From the NCBI GenBank assembly GCA_963822215.1, contig CAWGGX010000006.1, positions 186,001 through 250,000 on the forward strand: a stretch of 64,000 nucleotides of DNA, read 5' to 3'. Source of the DNA: Roseiarcus sp963822215 (GTDB lineage Bacteria; Pseudomonadota; Alphaproteobacteria; Rhizobiales; Beijerinckiaceae). The position numbers and the translations under genes are program-made. Shown here one piece after another: positions 1 to 8,359 of the stretch. Below the pieces are notes generated by a model. The model made no database searches. It was not told the origin of the DNA and worked only from the letters and a program-made list of their open reading frames with translations. Position 1 is the first letter of the stretch. Each line of letters begins with the position of its first letter.

Positions 1-285
1 GTCGAAGATGTCCTTGCGATCGTTCCCCTTTCCCGGCGCGTTCTCGAGGCCCGATTTCGACGGGCGCTCAATCGCACGCCCCACCAGGAGATCCTGCGCG
101 TGAGGACTAACGCCGTGCGGGAACTCCTACTGGAAACGAACATGTCGCTCTCTCAAATCAGCGAAGCGCTCGGCATTGAACACCCCGAGTACCTGAGCGT
201 GTTCTTCAAGAAAGAGACCGGGCTGACGCCGAGGGAGTATCGAGACCAGGTCCGGGGCCGTTTCTTTCTCCAGATCCCGGACTGA
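1..285 (+). CDS. AraC/XylR-family regulator, C-terminal part (cut by window edge)
   Basis: The reading frame is open from base 1 and ends with TGA at 283-285, so the first part of the gene lies outside the window. The 94 visible residues form the double helix-turn-helix of AraC-type activators: a recognition segment with LSRRVLEARF, then the second helix-turn-helix (LSQISEALG) and the usual FFKKETGLTPREYR end. Leu-Ser-Arg-Arg-Xaa-Leu-Glu is typical of the XylR-like subgroup, whose N-terminal half is a periplasmic-binding-protein-like sugar sensor; that half is not visible here. It lies 160 bp before a sugar-type oxidoreductase and ABC transporter on the same strand, and is likely their regulator (inference). 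An internal GTG at 100 is not a credible start because the homology runs upstream of it. Confidence 0.85.
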   Translation, partial: VEDVLAIVPLSRRVLEARFRRALNRTPHQEILRVRTNAVRELLLETNMSLSQISEALGIEHPEYLSVFFKKETGLTPREYRDQVRGRFFLQIPD

Positions 286-448
286 CAGCCGGGAGCCGGC
301 GGATCGTCGCCTTCCACGCCGCGAAGTTGGCGCGATTCTCATGCGCTCCCCGCGGCGGGAAAAAATCTCAATAATCTCGCGGGAATGCTCCTGTTCAATT
401 TGCGTGGACGCTCCAATACTGGCTTCCAAAATGAACTGGGGATGGACC

Positions 449-1558
449 ATGGAACGGGCGCGCGTAGGACTCATCGGACTTGGTTTCGGTTCGGAGTTCG
501 TTCCGATCTATCAAGCGCATCCGAAAGCCGAGGTCGCGGCGATCTGCCAGCGAACGAAAAGCAGCTTGGATGAAGTGGGCGATCGGTTTGGCGTCGCCAC
601 ACGCTACACCGATTTCCGCGAGGTGCTGACCGATCCGAATGTGGATTTCGTCCACATCAATAGCCCGATTCCCGACCATGCCCCGCAGACGATCGCGGCG
701 CTGAAGGCCGGCAAGCATGTGATGTGCACCGTGCCGATGGCCACGAGTTTGGACGAGGCCAAGGAGATCGTCGGATTGGTGCGGGAGACCGGACTGAAGT
801 ACATGATGGCCGAAACCGTCGTGTACAGCCGGGAATATCTGTTCATCAAAGAGCTCTACGACAAGGGCGAATTGGGGAAGATCCAGTACTTGCAAGCTTC
901 TCATCCGCAGGACATGGAAGGCTGGCCGGATTACTGGAAAGACATGGTCCCGATGCACTATGCGACCCATGTCGTGAGCCCTCTCATGGCCATGGTCAAC
1001 GGCATGGCGGAGTATGTCAGCTGCTTCGGCTCGGGAACGATCAACGACGAGTGCGCGCGACGGTCCGGCTCGAAGTTCGCTGTCGAGTCGTGTCACATCA
1101 AGATCAGGAACTCTGATCTCGCGGCGCACATTTGGCGTTTCCTTTGGGACACTGCGCGCCAGTATCGCGAGAGCGTCGACGTCTACGGCTCGAAGAAGTC
1201 GTTCGAATGGCAGCTCATCACCGACGAGAATCCCGTCCTCCACACGGCAAAGAAGCCGGAGGCGGAGATTGCGGAACGCGTTGATGTTCCAGACTACGCA
1301 CACCTTCTGCCGGAGCCCATTCGCAAGTTCACGCGGCGCGTCGCCGATCAGGATCATCTCTCGTTCATCCAGGGCGGTGGTCACGGCGGGTCGCATCCCC
1401 ATCTCGTCAACGAGTTCATCTCCGCTCTGCTTGACGACCGCGACCCATTCCCGAACGTCGAACAATCGGCGAACTGGACCTCCGTCGGGATCTGCGCCCA
1501 CCAGTCCGCGCTCCAGGGCGGGGAAATCGTCCGGGTGCCCGACTTCTCGAAGCTTTGA
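449..1558 (+). CDS. Gfo/Idh/MocA-family NAD(P)-dependent oxidoreductase
   Basis: A 369-residue protein with the N-terminal Rossmann motif GLIGLGFGSEF (residues 7-17) and a C-terminal alpha/beta domain of the Gfo/Idh/MocA family, which usually oxidises a hydroxyl of a sugar, inositol or sugar derivative. The family's usual EKP motif after the GKHV segment is replaced by TVPMA, so the common catalytic or structural lysine is absent; subgroups with this change exist but their reactions are mostly unknown. ATG 449 is preferred because GGGGA lies 5-9 bases upstream; ATG 431 in the same frame is possible, while the open frame back to 341 does not encode recognisable family sequence. It sits between the regulator and a ribose-type ABC transporter, so it probably works on the transported compound. 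The substrate cannot be deduced. Confidence 0.85.
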   Translation: MERARVGLIGLGFGSEFVPIYQAHPKAEVAAICQRTKSSLDEVGDRFGVATRYTDFREVLTDPNVDFVHINSPIPDHAPQTIAALKAGKHVMCTVPMATSLDEAKEIVGLVRETGLKYMMAETVVYSREYLFIKELYDKGELGKIQYLQASHPQDMEGWPDYWKDMVPMHYATHVVSPLMAMVNGMAEYVSCFGSGTINDECARRSGSKFAVESCHIKIRNSDLAAHIWRFLWDTARQYRESVDVYGSKKSFEWQLITDENPVLHTAKKPEAEIAERVDVPDYAHLLPEPIRKFTRRVADQDHLSFIQGGGHGGSHPHLVNEFISALLDDRDPFPNVEQSANWTSVGICAHQSALQGGEIVRVPDFSKL

Positions 1559-1595
1559 GCGGTGATTGGCGTCGTCCGTCCAGGCGGGCATAAGC

Positions 1596-3080
1596 ATGGA
1601 TGAAATCCTGCGCTTGGCGCAAATATCGAAGACATTCCCCGGCGTGAGGGCGCTGCAGGACGTTTCGTTCGATCTGAAGCGCGGCGAAGTGCATTGCCTC
1701 TGCGGAGAGAACGGCGCGGGGAAGTCGACGCTCATCAAAATCCTTTCGGGCGCGTATCAACCCGACGAAGGCGGGCAGATATTCTTCAGAGGAAATGAGG
1801 TGTCGTTGACGCCGCGCTCGGCCCTGAAGATGGGAATCCATACGATCTATCAGGAGCACACCGTCTTCAACGCTCTGAACATCGCCGAGAACATCTTTGC
1901 GGGCTCCGAGATTGGCCGAAGAGGACTGCTGGCGCGCAAGGAGATGCGGCGCCAGACCGAAAGTGTTTTGAGGTATCTGAAGAGCGATCTCTCGCCGGAC
2001 AGGCGAATGAGCGATCTAACGAGCGGTCAGCAGAAGATTGTGGAAATCGCCAAGGCGCTCGTGTCCAAGAGTAATGTCATCATTCTCGACGAGCCGACGG
2101 CGTCGTTCTCTTCAAGGGAGATCGACACGGTTCTGGATATCGTGAAGACCGTCAAGGACGACGGAATCGGGGTCATCTACATTTCGCATCATCTGGACGA
2201 GGTCTTCAAGGTCGGCGATCGCGCGACCGTGCTGCGCGACGGCCGGAAGGTGAGCATGTACCCGATCGCGGGACTCACCAAGACGACACTCATCAAAGAC
2301 ATGGTTGGCCGAGACCCGTCGACCTTCTACAAGCGCGAACAGGTGGAACGCGGCGACGTCGTTCTGGCGGTGAGAAACGTCACCGGAAACGGCGTGCGGA
2401 ACATCTCGTTCGATCTGCATCGCGGTGAAGTCCTAGGGATCGCCGGCATGGCCGGATCGGGACGATCGGAACTCATGGAGGTGCTGTTCGGCAGCGCTCC
2501 ACTCGTCTACGGCGATATTGCGATCAATGGGAAATCGGTGAAGCACGCGAGTCCGAAAGACGCGATCCGCAACAAGATGTGCTTCATCACCGAGGATCGT
2601 CAGGCCACCGGACTTTTTTTGCCGAAGACGATCGCCGAAAACGTCGCGGTGGCGAACATGGTGAACACGCGTGACTTCGTCGCGCTTCCATCGAATGACA
2701 TTCTCGTTGGTGAGAAATACGTCAAGCTCTTGAACATCAAAGCGCCAAGCGCGCAAACGCGGGTCGTCAATCTATCGGGCGGCAACCAGCAGAAGGTGGT
2801 TCTGGCTAAGTGGTTCAACACCGGGGGCGAAATCTACATCTTCGACGAGCCGTCGCACGGAATCGACGTCGGCTCCAAACAGGAAATCTACAGGGTCATG
2901 GTCGACCTGCTCAAAGAGGGCAAGGCGATCCTCATGGTCTCCTCCGACATGCCGGAGGTGATCTCGATGAGCGACCGAGTGATCGTCTTCAAGCAAGGTG
3001 AGATCGCGGGCGAGTTGGTGGATGAGGAGATTACCGAAGAAAACATTCTCACTCTGTCGATAGGAGACTGGATAGAGTGA
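1596..3080 (+). CDS. Sugar ABC transporter ATPase (RbsA/MglA type, two ABC domains)
   Basis: The 494-residue protein holds two fused ABC domains as in RbsA, MglA and XylG. The first has Walker A GENGAGKST (about residue 40), the signature TSGQQKIVEIAKAL and Walker B VIILDEPTASF. The second has the degenerate Walker A typical of this family (GMAGSGRSEL), signature LSGGNQQKVVLAKW and Walker B IYIFDEPSHGID. It would energise uptake through the permease that follows, with which it shares a 4-base overlap (GTGA). The start at 1596 is chosen because the family N-terminus (ILRLAQISKTFPGV) begins there; the frame is open back to 1566 without homology. Confidence 0.93.
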   Translation: MDEILRLAQISKTFPGVRALQDVSFDLKRGEVHCLCGENGAGKSTLIKILSGAYQPDEGGQIFFRGNEVSLTPRSALKMGIHTIYQEHTVFNALNIAENIFAGSEIGRRGLLARKEMRRQTESVLRYLKSDLSPDRRMSDLTSGQQKIVEIAKALVSKSNVIILDEPTASFSSREIDTVLDIVKTVKDDGIGVIYISHHLDEVFKVGDRATVLRDGRKVSMYPIAGLTKTTLIKDMVGRDPSTFYKREQVERGDVVLAVRNVTGNGVRNISFDLHRGEVLGIAGMAGSGRSELMEVLFGSAPLVYGDIAINGKSVKHASPKDAIRNKMCFITEDRQATGLFLPKTIAENVAVANMVNTRDFVALPSNDILVGEKYVKLLNIKAPSAQTRVVNLSGGNQQKVVLAKWFNTGGEIYIFDEPSHGIDVGSKQEIYRVMVDLLKEGKAILMVSSDMPEVISMSDRVIVFKQGEIAGELVDEEITEENILTLSIGDWIE

Positions 3081-4228
3081 GCAGTCCGGATACCGCGAAC
3101 GCGACTTCGCAGGTCAAGGAATCGCTGTTCAAGCGATATGAGAACCTGACCGTGCTCTCGATCTTCGTCGCCTTCGTCGCGATCATCGTTCTCGTTCAGT
3201 TGATCACGACCGGCGGTTCACGATTTCCGACTTTCATCAGTCCGGTCAACATCGTGAACATTCTTCAGCAGGTCGCTGTGCCGGGAATCGTCGCGGTCAG
3301 CATGACAATGGTGATGATATCGGGCGGCATCGATCTCTCGGTCGGCATGCTCGCCTCGCTGGTTTCAATCATCGTCTCGCTCGGAATCTCCCAGTGGGGC
3401 CTCGGCGTAGGTCCCTCGGTGCTCCTCGGCGTCGCGTCGGCGATCGTCCTTGAGAGCATAATGGGGTTCATCATTTCGAGAACCCGCATTGAACCTTTCA
3501 TCATCACGCTTGGCGGAATGATCTCGTTCCAAGGGATCGCGTTGTTGCTGTGCAATTCACGCGAAGTCGTTATGAAGGGGGAACTCAGCTTTCTCACGAC
3601 GAACCTCGTCGAAGGCGCCAGGGACCCGGTTACAGGTCTGATCCTCCGGGTGCCCCCGTACGTTCTGGCCTTCTTCGTGATCACGCTTATCGGCGGATTG
3701 CTGCTGACCTACACGAAATACGGGAAACAACTCTACGCCGTCGGCACGAACCCCCGCGCCGCATTCCTTGCAGGCATCGACGTCCGGAACGTGCGTTTGT
3801 CCGTCTACATGATCCAGGGTCTGCTCGTCGGAATTGGGGCGACGATGCTGCTCGCCCGCATCAACACCGGCATCATCACGCTTGGGCAGGGTCTGGAGAT
3901 CGATACGATCGCCATGGTCGTGATCGGCGGGACGGCGCTCAGCGGCGGAAAAGGGAACATCGTCGGAACCCTGATCGGGGTCTTGTTCCTCGGGTCGATC
4001 GCCAACGCCATGAACCTGTTGCGGTTGCCGTCCGAGGTCCAATTTCTAGCCAAGGGGCTCGTCGTCATCGTGGCGGTGTCGGCCGGGGACGTGTCCTCGC
4101 AGATCTCCGAATTCCGGGCCCTTAAACGTGAGCAGGCGAAGGCGCGCAGGACGGCGGCCGCCGCAAAGAAAGGGGGTACACAAGGTCAAGGAAGCGTGGA
4201 GGCAGACATGCAGGACTCATCCGTGTGA
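3077..4228 (+). CDS. Sugar ABC transporter permease (RbsC type)
   Basis: A 383-residue polytopic inner-membrane protein of the ribose/xylose permease family. The GGIDLSVG motif near residue 85 and the VIGGTALSGGKGNIVGTLIG segment in the C-terminal half are hallmarks of the family. It starts with GTG at 3077, overlapping the stop of the ATPase gene, which implies translational coupling. The last 40 or so residues form a hydrophilic, Arg/Lys/Ala-rich tail that is longer than in RbsC. It forms the membrane channel of the transporter with the two flanking genes. The sugar specificity is unknown. Confidence 0.92.
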   Translation: MSSPDTANATSQVKESLFKRYENLTVLSIFVAFVAIIVLVQLITTGGSRFPTFISPVNIVNILQQVAVPGIVAVSMTMVMISGGIDLSVGMLASLVSIIVSLGISQWGLGVGPSVLLGVASAIVLESIMGFIISRTRIEPFIITLGGMISFQGIALLLCNSREVVMKGELSFLTTNLVEGARDPVTGLILRVPPYVLAFFVITLIGGLLLTYTKYGKQLYAVGTNPRAAFLAGIDVRNVRLSVYMIQGLLVGIGATMLLARINTGIITLGQGLEIDTIAMVVIGGTALSGGKGNIVGTLIGVLFLGSIANAMNLLRLPSEVQFLAKGLVVIVAVSAGDVSSQISEFRALKREQAKARRTAAAAKKGGTQGQGSVEADMQDSSV

Positions 4229-4265
4229 AGTCTCGAAAAAAGAACGAATCTTAGGGAGTAGGAAA

Positions 4266-5354
4266 ATGAAGAGATTGGCGCTCAAACTCGTGGCTCTCGC
4301 CGCGCTCGGCTCTTTGGCCTTTGCGACCGGCGGACAGGCTTTGGCCGCAGAGGGAAAACCCAAGGTCATCGGCTATTACATGGACAACTCCGATGATTTC
4401 TACAAGGCAGGCTTTGAGGTCTTCAAGACGCTTGCGCAACGCGAGGGCTGGACCGTCCTCGACGTCGTCGGACAAGGGACCGCGCCGGAGCAGATCGCAG
4501 CGGTTGAGAACTTCATCACGCAGGGCGTGGACGCGCTTCTCGTCGTTCAGAACTCGCCGGAGACGACCTCGCAGACGCTGAAGCTCGCCAAAGCCGCAAA
4601 CATTCCCGAGTTCCATCTGACGCACAACCCGCCCAATGACCCGGGTCTCGCGGGTTTTGCCGGATATGATTGGGTGAGCATCGGCGAGCTGGCCGGCAAA
4701 TCCGCCATGGACCACGGCGTGAAGCGGGTGATCATGATCGAGGGCAAGCTTGGCCAGGGCACCGCAGCGGGCCAGACCCAAGGGTTCTTGCAATCGTACA
4801 AAGATGCTGGGAAAGACATCGGCAACCTCGCGCAAAATGTCGGCGTCAAGGGCGCTGGGGGTAAGGACCTTCAGATCGTGTTCTGGGGTTCAGGCGGGTG
4901 GTTTGCGGATCCCGCCAAGAAGGTCATGCAGGATGCAATCACCAGCCTCGGGCCTGACGGATTCGACGGCGCCTACGTTGAAAACGACGAGATGATGGCC
5001 GGCGCCTTGCAAGCGATGGAGGAAGCCGGCCTCGATCCGAGCAAATACTGGCTCGGCTCGAGCAATGGCAAGGAGAAGTCGTGGGCCTGGGTCCAGAAGG
5101 GTACGACCACGATGGACGTGAATGAGACCGCGACGCTGGAAGCGGACATTGCGTATCAGCAGATCAAGGCGTTCTTCGCGGGCAAGCCAAACAAGAAGGC
5201 AGTCTTTGTCTCGGTCATTCCGTTCAACAAGAGCAACATTAACGTCGACAAGTTGGTCCCATTCTTCCACGACGACTACATGAAGAAGCGGGACGCAGGT
5301 GCCTTCGTCTACGATATCAACGATCCGTCGTTCCGCGCAAATCCCGGTTATTGA
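4266..5354 (+). CDS. Sugar ABC transporter periplasmic binding protein
   Basis: A 362-residue protein with a clear Sec signal peptide (basic MKRLALK, hydrophobic core, cleavage probably after QALA near residue 28). The mature part begins KPKVIGYYMDNSDDFYK, matching the first strand and ligand-binding loop of ribose-type periplasmic binding proteins. ATG 4266 has a purine-rich ribosome binding site (AGGGAGTAGG) just upstream; the open frame extends to 4128 but covers the tail of the permease gene. It is the third component of the transporter and ends the first cluster, followed by a hairpin. Confidence 0.92.
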   Translation: MKRLALKLVALAALGSLAFATGGQALAAEGKPKVIGYYMDNSDDFYKAGFEVFKTLAQREGWTVLDVVGQGTAPEQIAAVENFITQGVDALLVVQNSPETTSQTLKLAKAANIPEFHLTHNPPNDPGLAGFAGYDWVSIGELAGKSAMDHGVKRVIMIEGKLGQGTAAGQTQGFLQSYKDAGKDIGNLAQNVGVKGAGGKDLQIVFWGSGGWFADPAKKVMQDAITSLGPDGFDGAYVENDEMMAGALQAMEEAGLDPSKYWLGSSNGKEKSWAWVQKGTTTMDVNETATLEADIAYQQIKAFFAGKPNKKAVFVSVIPFNKSNINVDKLVPFFHDDYMKKRDAGAFVYDINDPSFRANPGY

Positions 5355-5368
5355 TCCCTGACCCTATC

Positions 5369-5395
5369 GGAGGAGGTTGCTTGGCAGTCTCCTCT
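5369..5395 (+). terminator. Hairpin after the sugar transporter operon
   Basis: Fifteen bases after the binding-protein stop, GAGGAG (5370-5375) pairs perfectly with CTCCTC (5389-5394), continued inward by two wobble pairs and TGC/GCA around a 3-base loop. Only a weak T-rich stretch (TTCCCTT) follows, so Rho-independent termination is likely but not certain. Confidence 0.45.
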
Positions 5396-5454
5396 TCCCT
5401 TGGAACAAAGAAACCTCCCCCACCGATACGAGTCTTCGATCAAACACGGCAGGT

Positions 5455-5549
5455 ATGGTCAGAGAACCGGCGATCTTTCGGGCGTAGTTCGCCGGCGGGT
5501 CAGCGAGGCTGGCTTCGGCGCCCTCGCGATCAGCCGGGGCTGGGACCAT
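5455..5549 (+). promoter_or_regulatory. Possible structured RNA 1 (multi-stem)
   Basis: An outer stem ATGGTC (5455-5460) with GACCAT (5544-5549) encloses CCGGCGA (5467-5473) with TCGCCGG (5489-5495), GCGAGG (5503-5508) with CCTCGC (5522-5527), and CAGCC with GGCTG around 5530-5541. All pairs are Watson-Crick. This looks like a multi-branched RNA, but high GC content makes chance stems common, and no known riboswitch core was recognised. The strand is assumed from the downstream operon. Confidence 0.25.
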
Positions 5550-5770
5550 GCAACGGAGGAATTTCTGCTCCGGGCGGTCTCTGCGCCTGCAGGCTCAGGT
5601 TTGTACGCCCGCTATTTGGCTTGTTCCTGCCGTCCGACACATTGTCGCTTCCCGTCCGCGCCTTTCGGACGCGCGAGACTTGCTGGATGGAGCAGCGCAC
5701 GGAAGACTAGGCCGCTTGACGCAGGCAGCTCGACGGCGCGGGGCAGCGCGTGCCGAGCGGCGGGGGGAAC

Positions 5771-5860
5771 CGTCCGCCTTCGCTGACCGCGAAATCGCGG
5801 AAGGCGCGCGGCGGGGACAGCGTCCGGTCGGTCCGGCTGACGACAGACCGGCGGCGGACG
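5771..5860 (+). promoter_or_regulatory. Possible structured RNA 2 (three-way junction)
   Basis: CGTCCGCC (5771-5778) pairs with GGCGGACG (5853-5860). Inside are CCGCGA (5787-5792) with TCGCGG (5795-5800), and CCGGTC (5824-5829) with GACCGG (5846-5851). The arrangement is a three-way junction about 215 bases upstream of the BMP-type binding protein gene, where a leader RNA of the catabolic operon would be expected. No known riboswitch consensus was matched. Confidence 0.25.
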
Positions 5861-6074
5861 ATCGGAAAGTTGGCGGGCGTGGCGGCTCCGCGTAAGCTCT
5901 GTGCGCACGAGCTCAACGTTACGGCAGGGCGCCGACAATTAAGGCGAACAGCACGTTTCTGGTCGCGCGAAGCCCGCGACAACACGCCGCATACCTCGGC
6001 ATGCTCTTTGCAAAAGTTGACGCCGGGGAATGGCGCGGCGCCCGCGTCACGTAATCCAGCATGAGGACGTCGGA

Positions 6075-7190
6075 ATGTCTGCATCGGGAATGTCTCGCCG
6101 TACGCTGATCAAGACCACCGCGCTGGGGCTCGCGGGCGCAACGCTGAACCTCGGCGCGATCGGGCGCGCCCTCGCCGCCAAGGACCTGACGGTCGGCATC
6201 GTCTACGTCGGGGCGCGCGACGACTTCGGCTGGAACCAGGCCCACGCCGTCGCGATCCAGGCGCTGAAGGAAGTGCCGGGCGTCAAAGTGGTCGAAGAGG
6301 AGAACGTGCCGGAGACCGACGCCGTGTCGAAGTCGATGGAATCGATGATCAACCTCGACGGCGCGGGTCTGATCCTGGCCACCTCGTTCGGCTACTACAC
6401 GCCGTTCGTCGTCGACCTCGCCAAGAAATATCCAGACGTCGAGTTCCGTCACGCCGCGCCCCTGTGGAACAAGGACACCGACCCGAAGAACGCCGGCTCC
6501 TATTTCGGCTATCTGAACCAGGCTCACTACGTGAACGGAGTCGCGGCGGGCCTCTGCACCAAGACCAACAAGATCGGCTTCGTTGCGGCGAAGCCGATCG
6601 CCAGCGTCCTGTCGAACATCAATTCAGTCCTGCTCGGGGCGCGCTCAACCAATCCAAAGGCGACGGTGCAGGTGATCTTCACTGGCGACTGGTCGATGCC
6701 GGTGCGCGAGGCGGAGGCCGCCAACGCCCTGGTCGACGCCGGCTGCGACGTCATCACCTGCCACGTCGACGGCCCCAAGGTGGTGATCGAGACGGCGGAA
6801 AAGCGCGGCGTCATGAGCTGCGGCCACAATGCGAGCCAGGCCCCGCTCGCGCCCAAGGGCTTCATCACCGGCGCCGAATACAAGTGGGAGACGATCTACA
6901 AGGGCTACGCCGCCGACCTCGCGGCCGGCAAGAATCCGCCGAATTTCCTCGCGGGCGGCTACGAGGTCGACTTCGTCCGCAACACGCCGTTCGGCGCCGC
7001 CGCGACGCCGGAGGCGCAGAAGGCCGCGCTCGCCGCCATCGAGGGCCTGAAGGCGAAGAAGCCGATCTATGTCGGCCCACTCAAGGACAACAAGGGCAAG
7101 CTCGTCATCGACAAGACCTACGGCAACCTCGATCCGTATCTCGACAAAATGGACTACCTGCTCGAAGGCGTGATCGGGTCGACGACCTGA
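6075..7190 (+). CDS. BMP-family ABC transporter substrate-binding protein
   Basis: The 371-residue protein belongs to the basic membrane protein (BMP/Med) family of binding proteins, which usually bind nucleosides, purines or related heterocycles. It opens with a twin-arginine-like leader (MSRRTLIKTTALG, beginning at residue 6 of the 6075 start) and a hydrophobic stretch ending RALAA; the mature part begins KDLTVGIVYVGARDDFGWNQ, the characteristic first strand and W-N/H motif. ATG 6075 and ATG 6090 are both possible starts. It is the first gene of a long co-directional run that includes cyanuric acid hydrolase and AtzEGH, so the ligand may be an s-triazine, ureide or related nitrogen compound (inference). 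Confidence 0.9.
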   Translation: MSASGMSRRTLIKTTALGLAGATLNLGAIGRALAAKDLTVGIVYVGARDDFGWNQAHAVAIQALKEVPGVKVVEEENVPETDAVSKSMESMINLDGAGLILATSFGYYTPFVVDLAKKYPDVEFRHAAPLWNKDTDPKNAGSYFGYLNQAHYVNGVAAGLCTKTNKIGFVAAKPIASVLSNINSVLLGARSTNPKATVQVIFTGDWSMPVREAEAANALVDAGCDVITCHVDGPKVVIETAEKRGVMSCGHNASQAPLAPKGFITGAEYKWETIYKGYAADLAAGKNPPNFLAGGYEVDFVRNTPFGAAATPEAQKAALAAIEGLKAKKPIYVGPLKDNKGKLVIDKTYGNLDPYLDKMDYLLEGVIGSTT

Positions 7191-7216
7191 GGTCGGCGGA
7201 CAGGGAGCGCGCGCCG

Positions 7217-8359
7217 ATGTCGGACGCGCCCGCGACCCCCTCGTCCGCCTCGGACCTGATCCAGCCGGTCGGTCCGAACGCGGCGACCTCCGAATGGGCG
7301 CAGCGCCTGCGCGTCCAGTCGGAATATGTCGTCATCCCGCTGCTGGCGATCGCGGTCGCCTCCGCCCTGTTCGCCCTGTTCCTCCTGGCGATCGGCAAGT
7401 CGCCGGCCGACTTCATCGCCTATGTCTGGCGAGGCGGTTTCGGCACCGCCTTCTCGTTCCAGAACACGCTGCAGCGCTCCGCTCCCTTGATCCTCACCGC
7501 GCTCGCCGTCGCAATTCCGGCCCGCATCGGCCTGATCATGATCGGCGGCGAGGGCGCACTGGTGCTCGGCGGGTTCGCCGCCGCCGCGCTGGCGATTCCG
7601 ATGATCGGGGTCGTCGCGCCGATCCTTACGCTGATCCTGATGGCGATCTTCGCCATGATGGTCGGCGGCTTCTGGGTCGGGATCGCCGGCTTCCTGCGTT
7701 ACGCGCGCGGGGTCAACGAGACCATTTCGTCGCTGCTGCTGACCTACATCGGCATCGCCATCATGAACTTCTTCGTCGAAGGGGCGCTGCGCGACCTGTC
7801 CAATCCCAACAAGCCGTCGACGAAGCCGCTCGGCGACGCGTATATGGTGGGCAAGATCCCGGGCACGGACGTGCATTGGGGCTTCGCCGCCGGCGTCCTT
7901 CTGTGCATCCTCCTCTACCTGCTGATCGAGCGGACGACCTTCGGTTTCGCCGCCCGGGTGACCGGCGGCAACTTCCGGGCGGCGCTGGCGCAAGGCCTGC
8001 CGGTCGGCAAGCTGATCGTCGCCTGCTCCGCCATAGCCGGCGCCTCGGCCGGGCTCGCCGGCTTCTTCGAGGTGGCGGCGATCCAGGGGCGCGCCAACGC
8101 CTCGCTCGCGGCCGGCTACGGCTTCACCGGCATCCTGGTGTCATTCCTCGCCCGCCACAATCCGTTGGTCATTCCGCCGGTGGCGATCCTGTTCGGCGGC
8201 ATCGTCGCTGCAGGCGGCCTCGTGCAGCGGCGCATGGGACTGCCCGACGCGACGGTGCAGGTCCTCGAAGGCCTGATCTTCGTGATCCTCCTGACCTCTG
8301 AGACGCTCTACGGCCGCTTCTCGATCTTCAAGCCCAGAGCCGCGAGGGATCGGACATGA
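7217..8359 (+). CDS. BMP-type ABC transporter permease 1
   Basis: A 380-residue membrane protein of the branched-chain/BMP permease family (YufP/NupB-like), with about ten hydrophobic segments after a 35-residue hydrophilic N-terminus. The motif MIGGEGALVLGGFAA near residue 115 is typical of this group. ATG 7217 follows a GGGAG ribosome binding site. Its end overlaps the next permease gene by 4 bases (ATGA at 8356). It would pair with permease 2 and the two-domain ATPase at 12136-13659, which is separated from them by three enzyme genes. Confidence 0.9.
   Translation: MSDAPATPSSASDLIQPVGPNAATSEWAQRLRVQSEYVVIPLLAIAVASALFALFLLAIGKSPADFIAYVWRGGFGTAFSFQNTLQRSAPLILTALAVAIPARIGLIMIGGEGALVLGGFAAAALAIPMIGVVAPILTLILMAIFAMMVGGFWVGIAGFLRYARGVNETISSLLLTYIGIAIMNFFVEGALRDLSNPNKPSTKPLGDAYMVGKIPGTDVHWGFAAGVLLCILLYLLIERTTFGFAARVTGGNFRAALAQGLPVGKLIVACSAIAGASAGLAGFFEVAAIQGRANASLAAGYGFTGILVSFLARHNPLVIPPVAILFGGIVAAGGLVQRRMGLPDATVQVLEGLIFVILLTSETLYGRFSIFKPRAARDRT

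Larger units (their letters stand above)
5396..6074. other. Gene-free stretch between two ABC transporter operons
   Basis: About 680 bases without a credible gene. Short open frames on both strands lack ribosome binding sites and family resemblance. The stretch contains two groups of nested perfect stems (5455-5549 and 5771-5860), listed separately. A promoter for the downstream operon must lie here, but I see no convincing -35/-10 pair. Confidence 0.5.

Noticed and set aside
395..1738. Long minus-strand open frame of 447 codons opposite the oxidoreductase gene
   Set aside because: It is a shadow: the plus strand shows family motifs and a ribosome binding site, while this frame is Arg/Asp-rich without homology.
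5396..6074. A known cobalamin, TPP, guanidine or glycine riboswitch
   Set aside because: Looked for the conserved boxes but found no match; only unspecific stems were seen.
6464..7216. Extended N-terminus for permease 1 reaching back to 6464
   Set aside because: The upstream part overlaps the binding protein gene in another frame and is Arg-rich; ATG 7217 has a ribosome binding site and the normal permease start.
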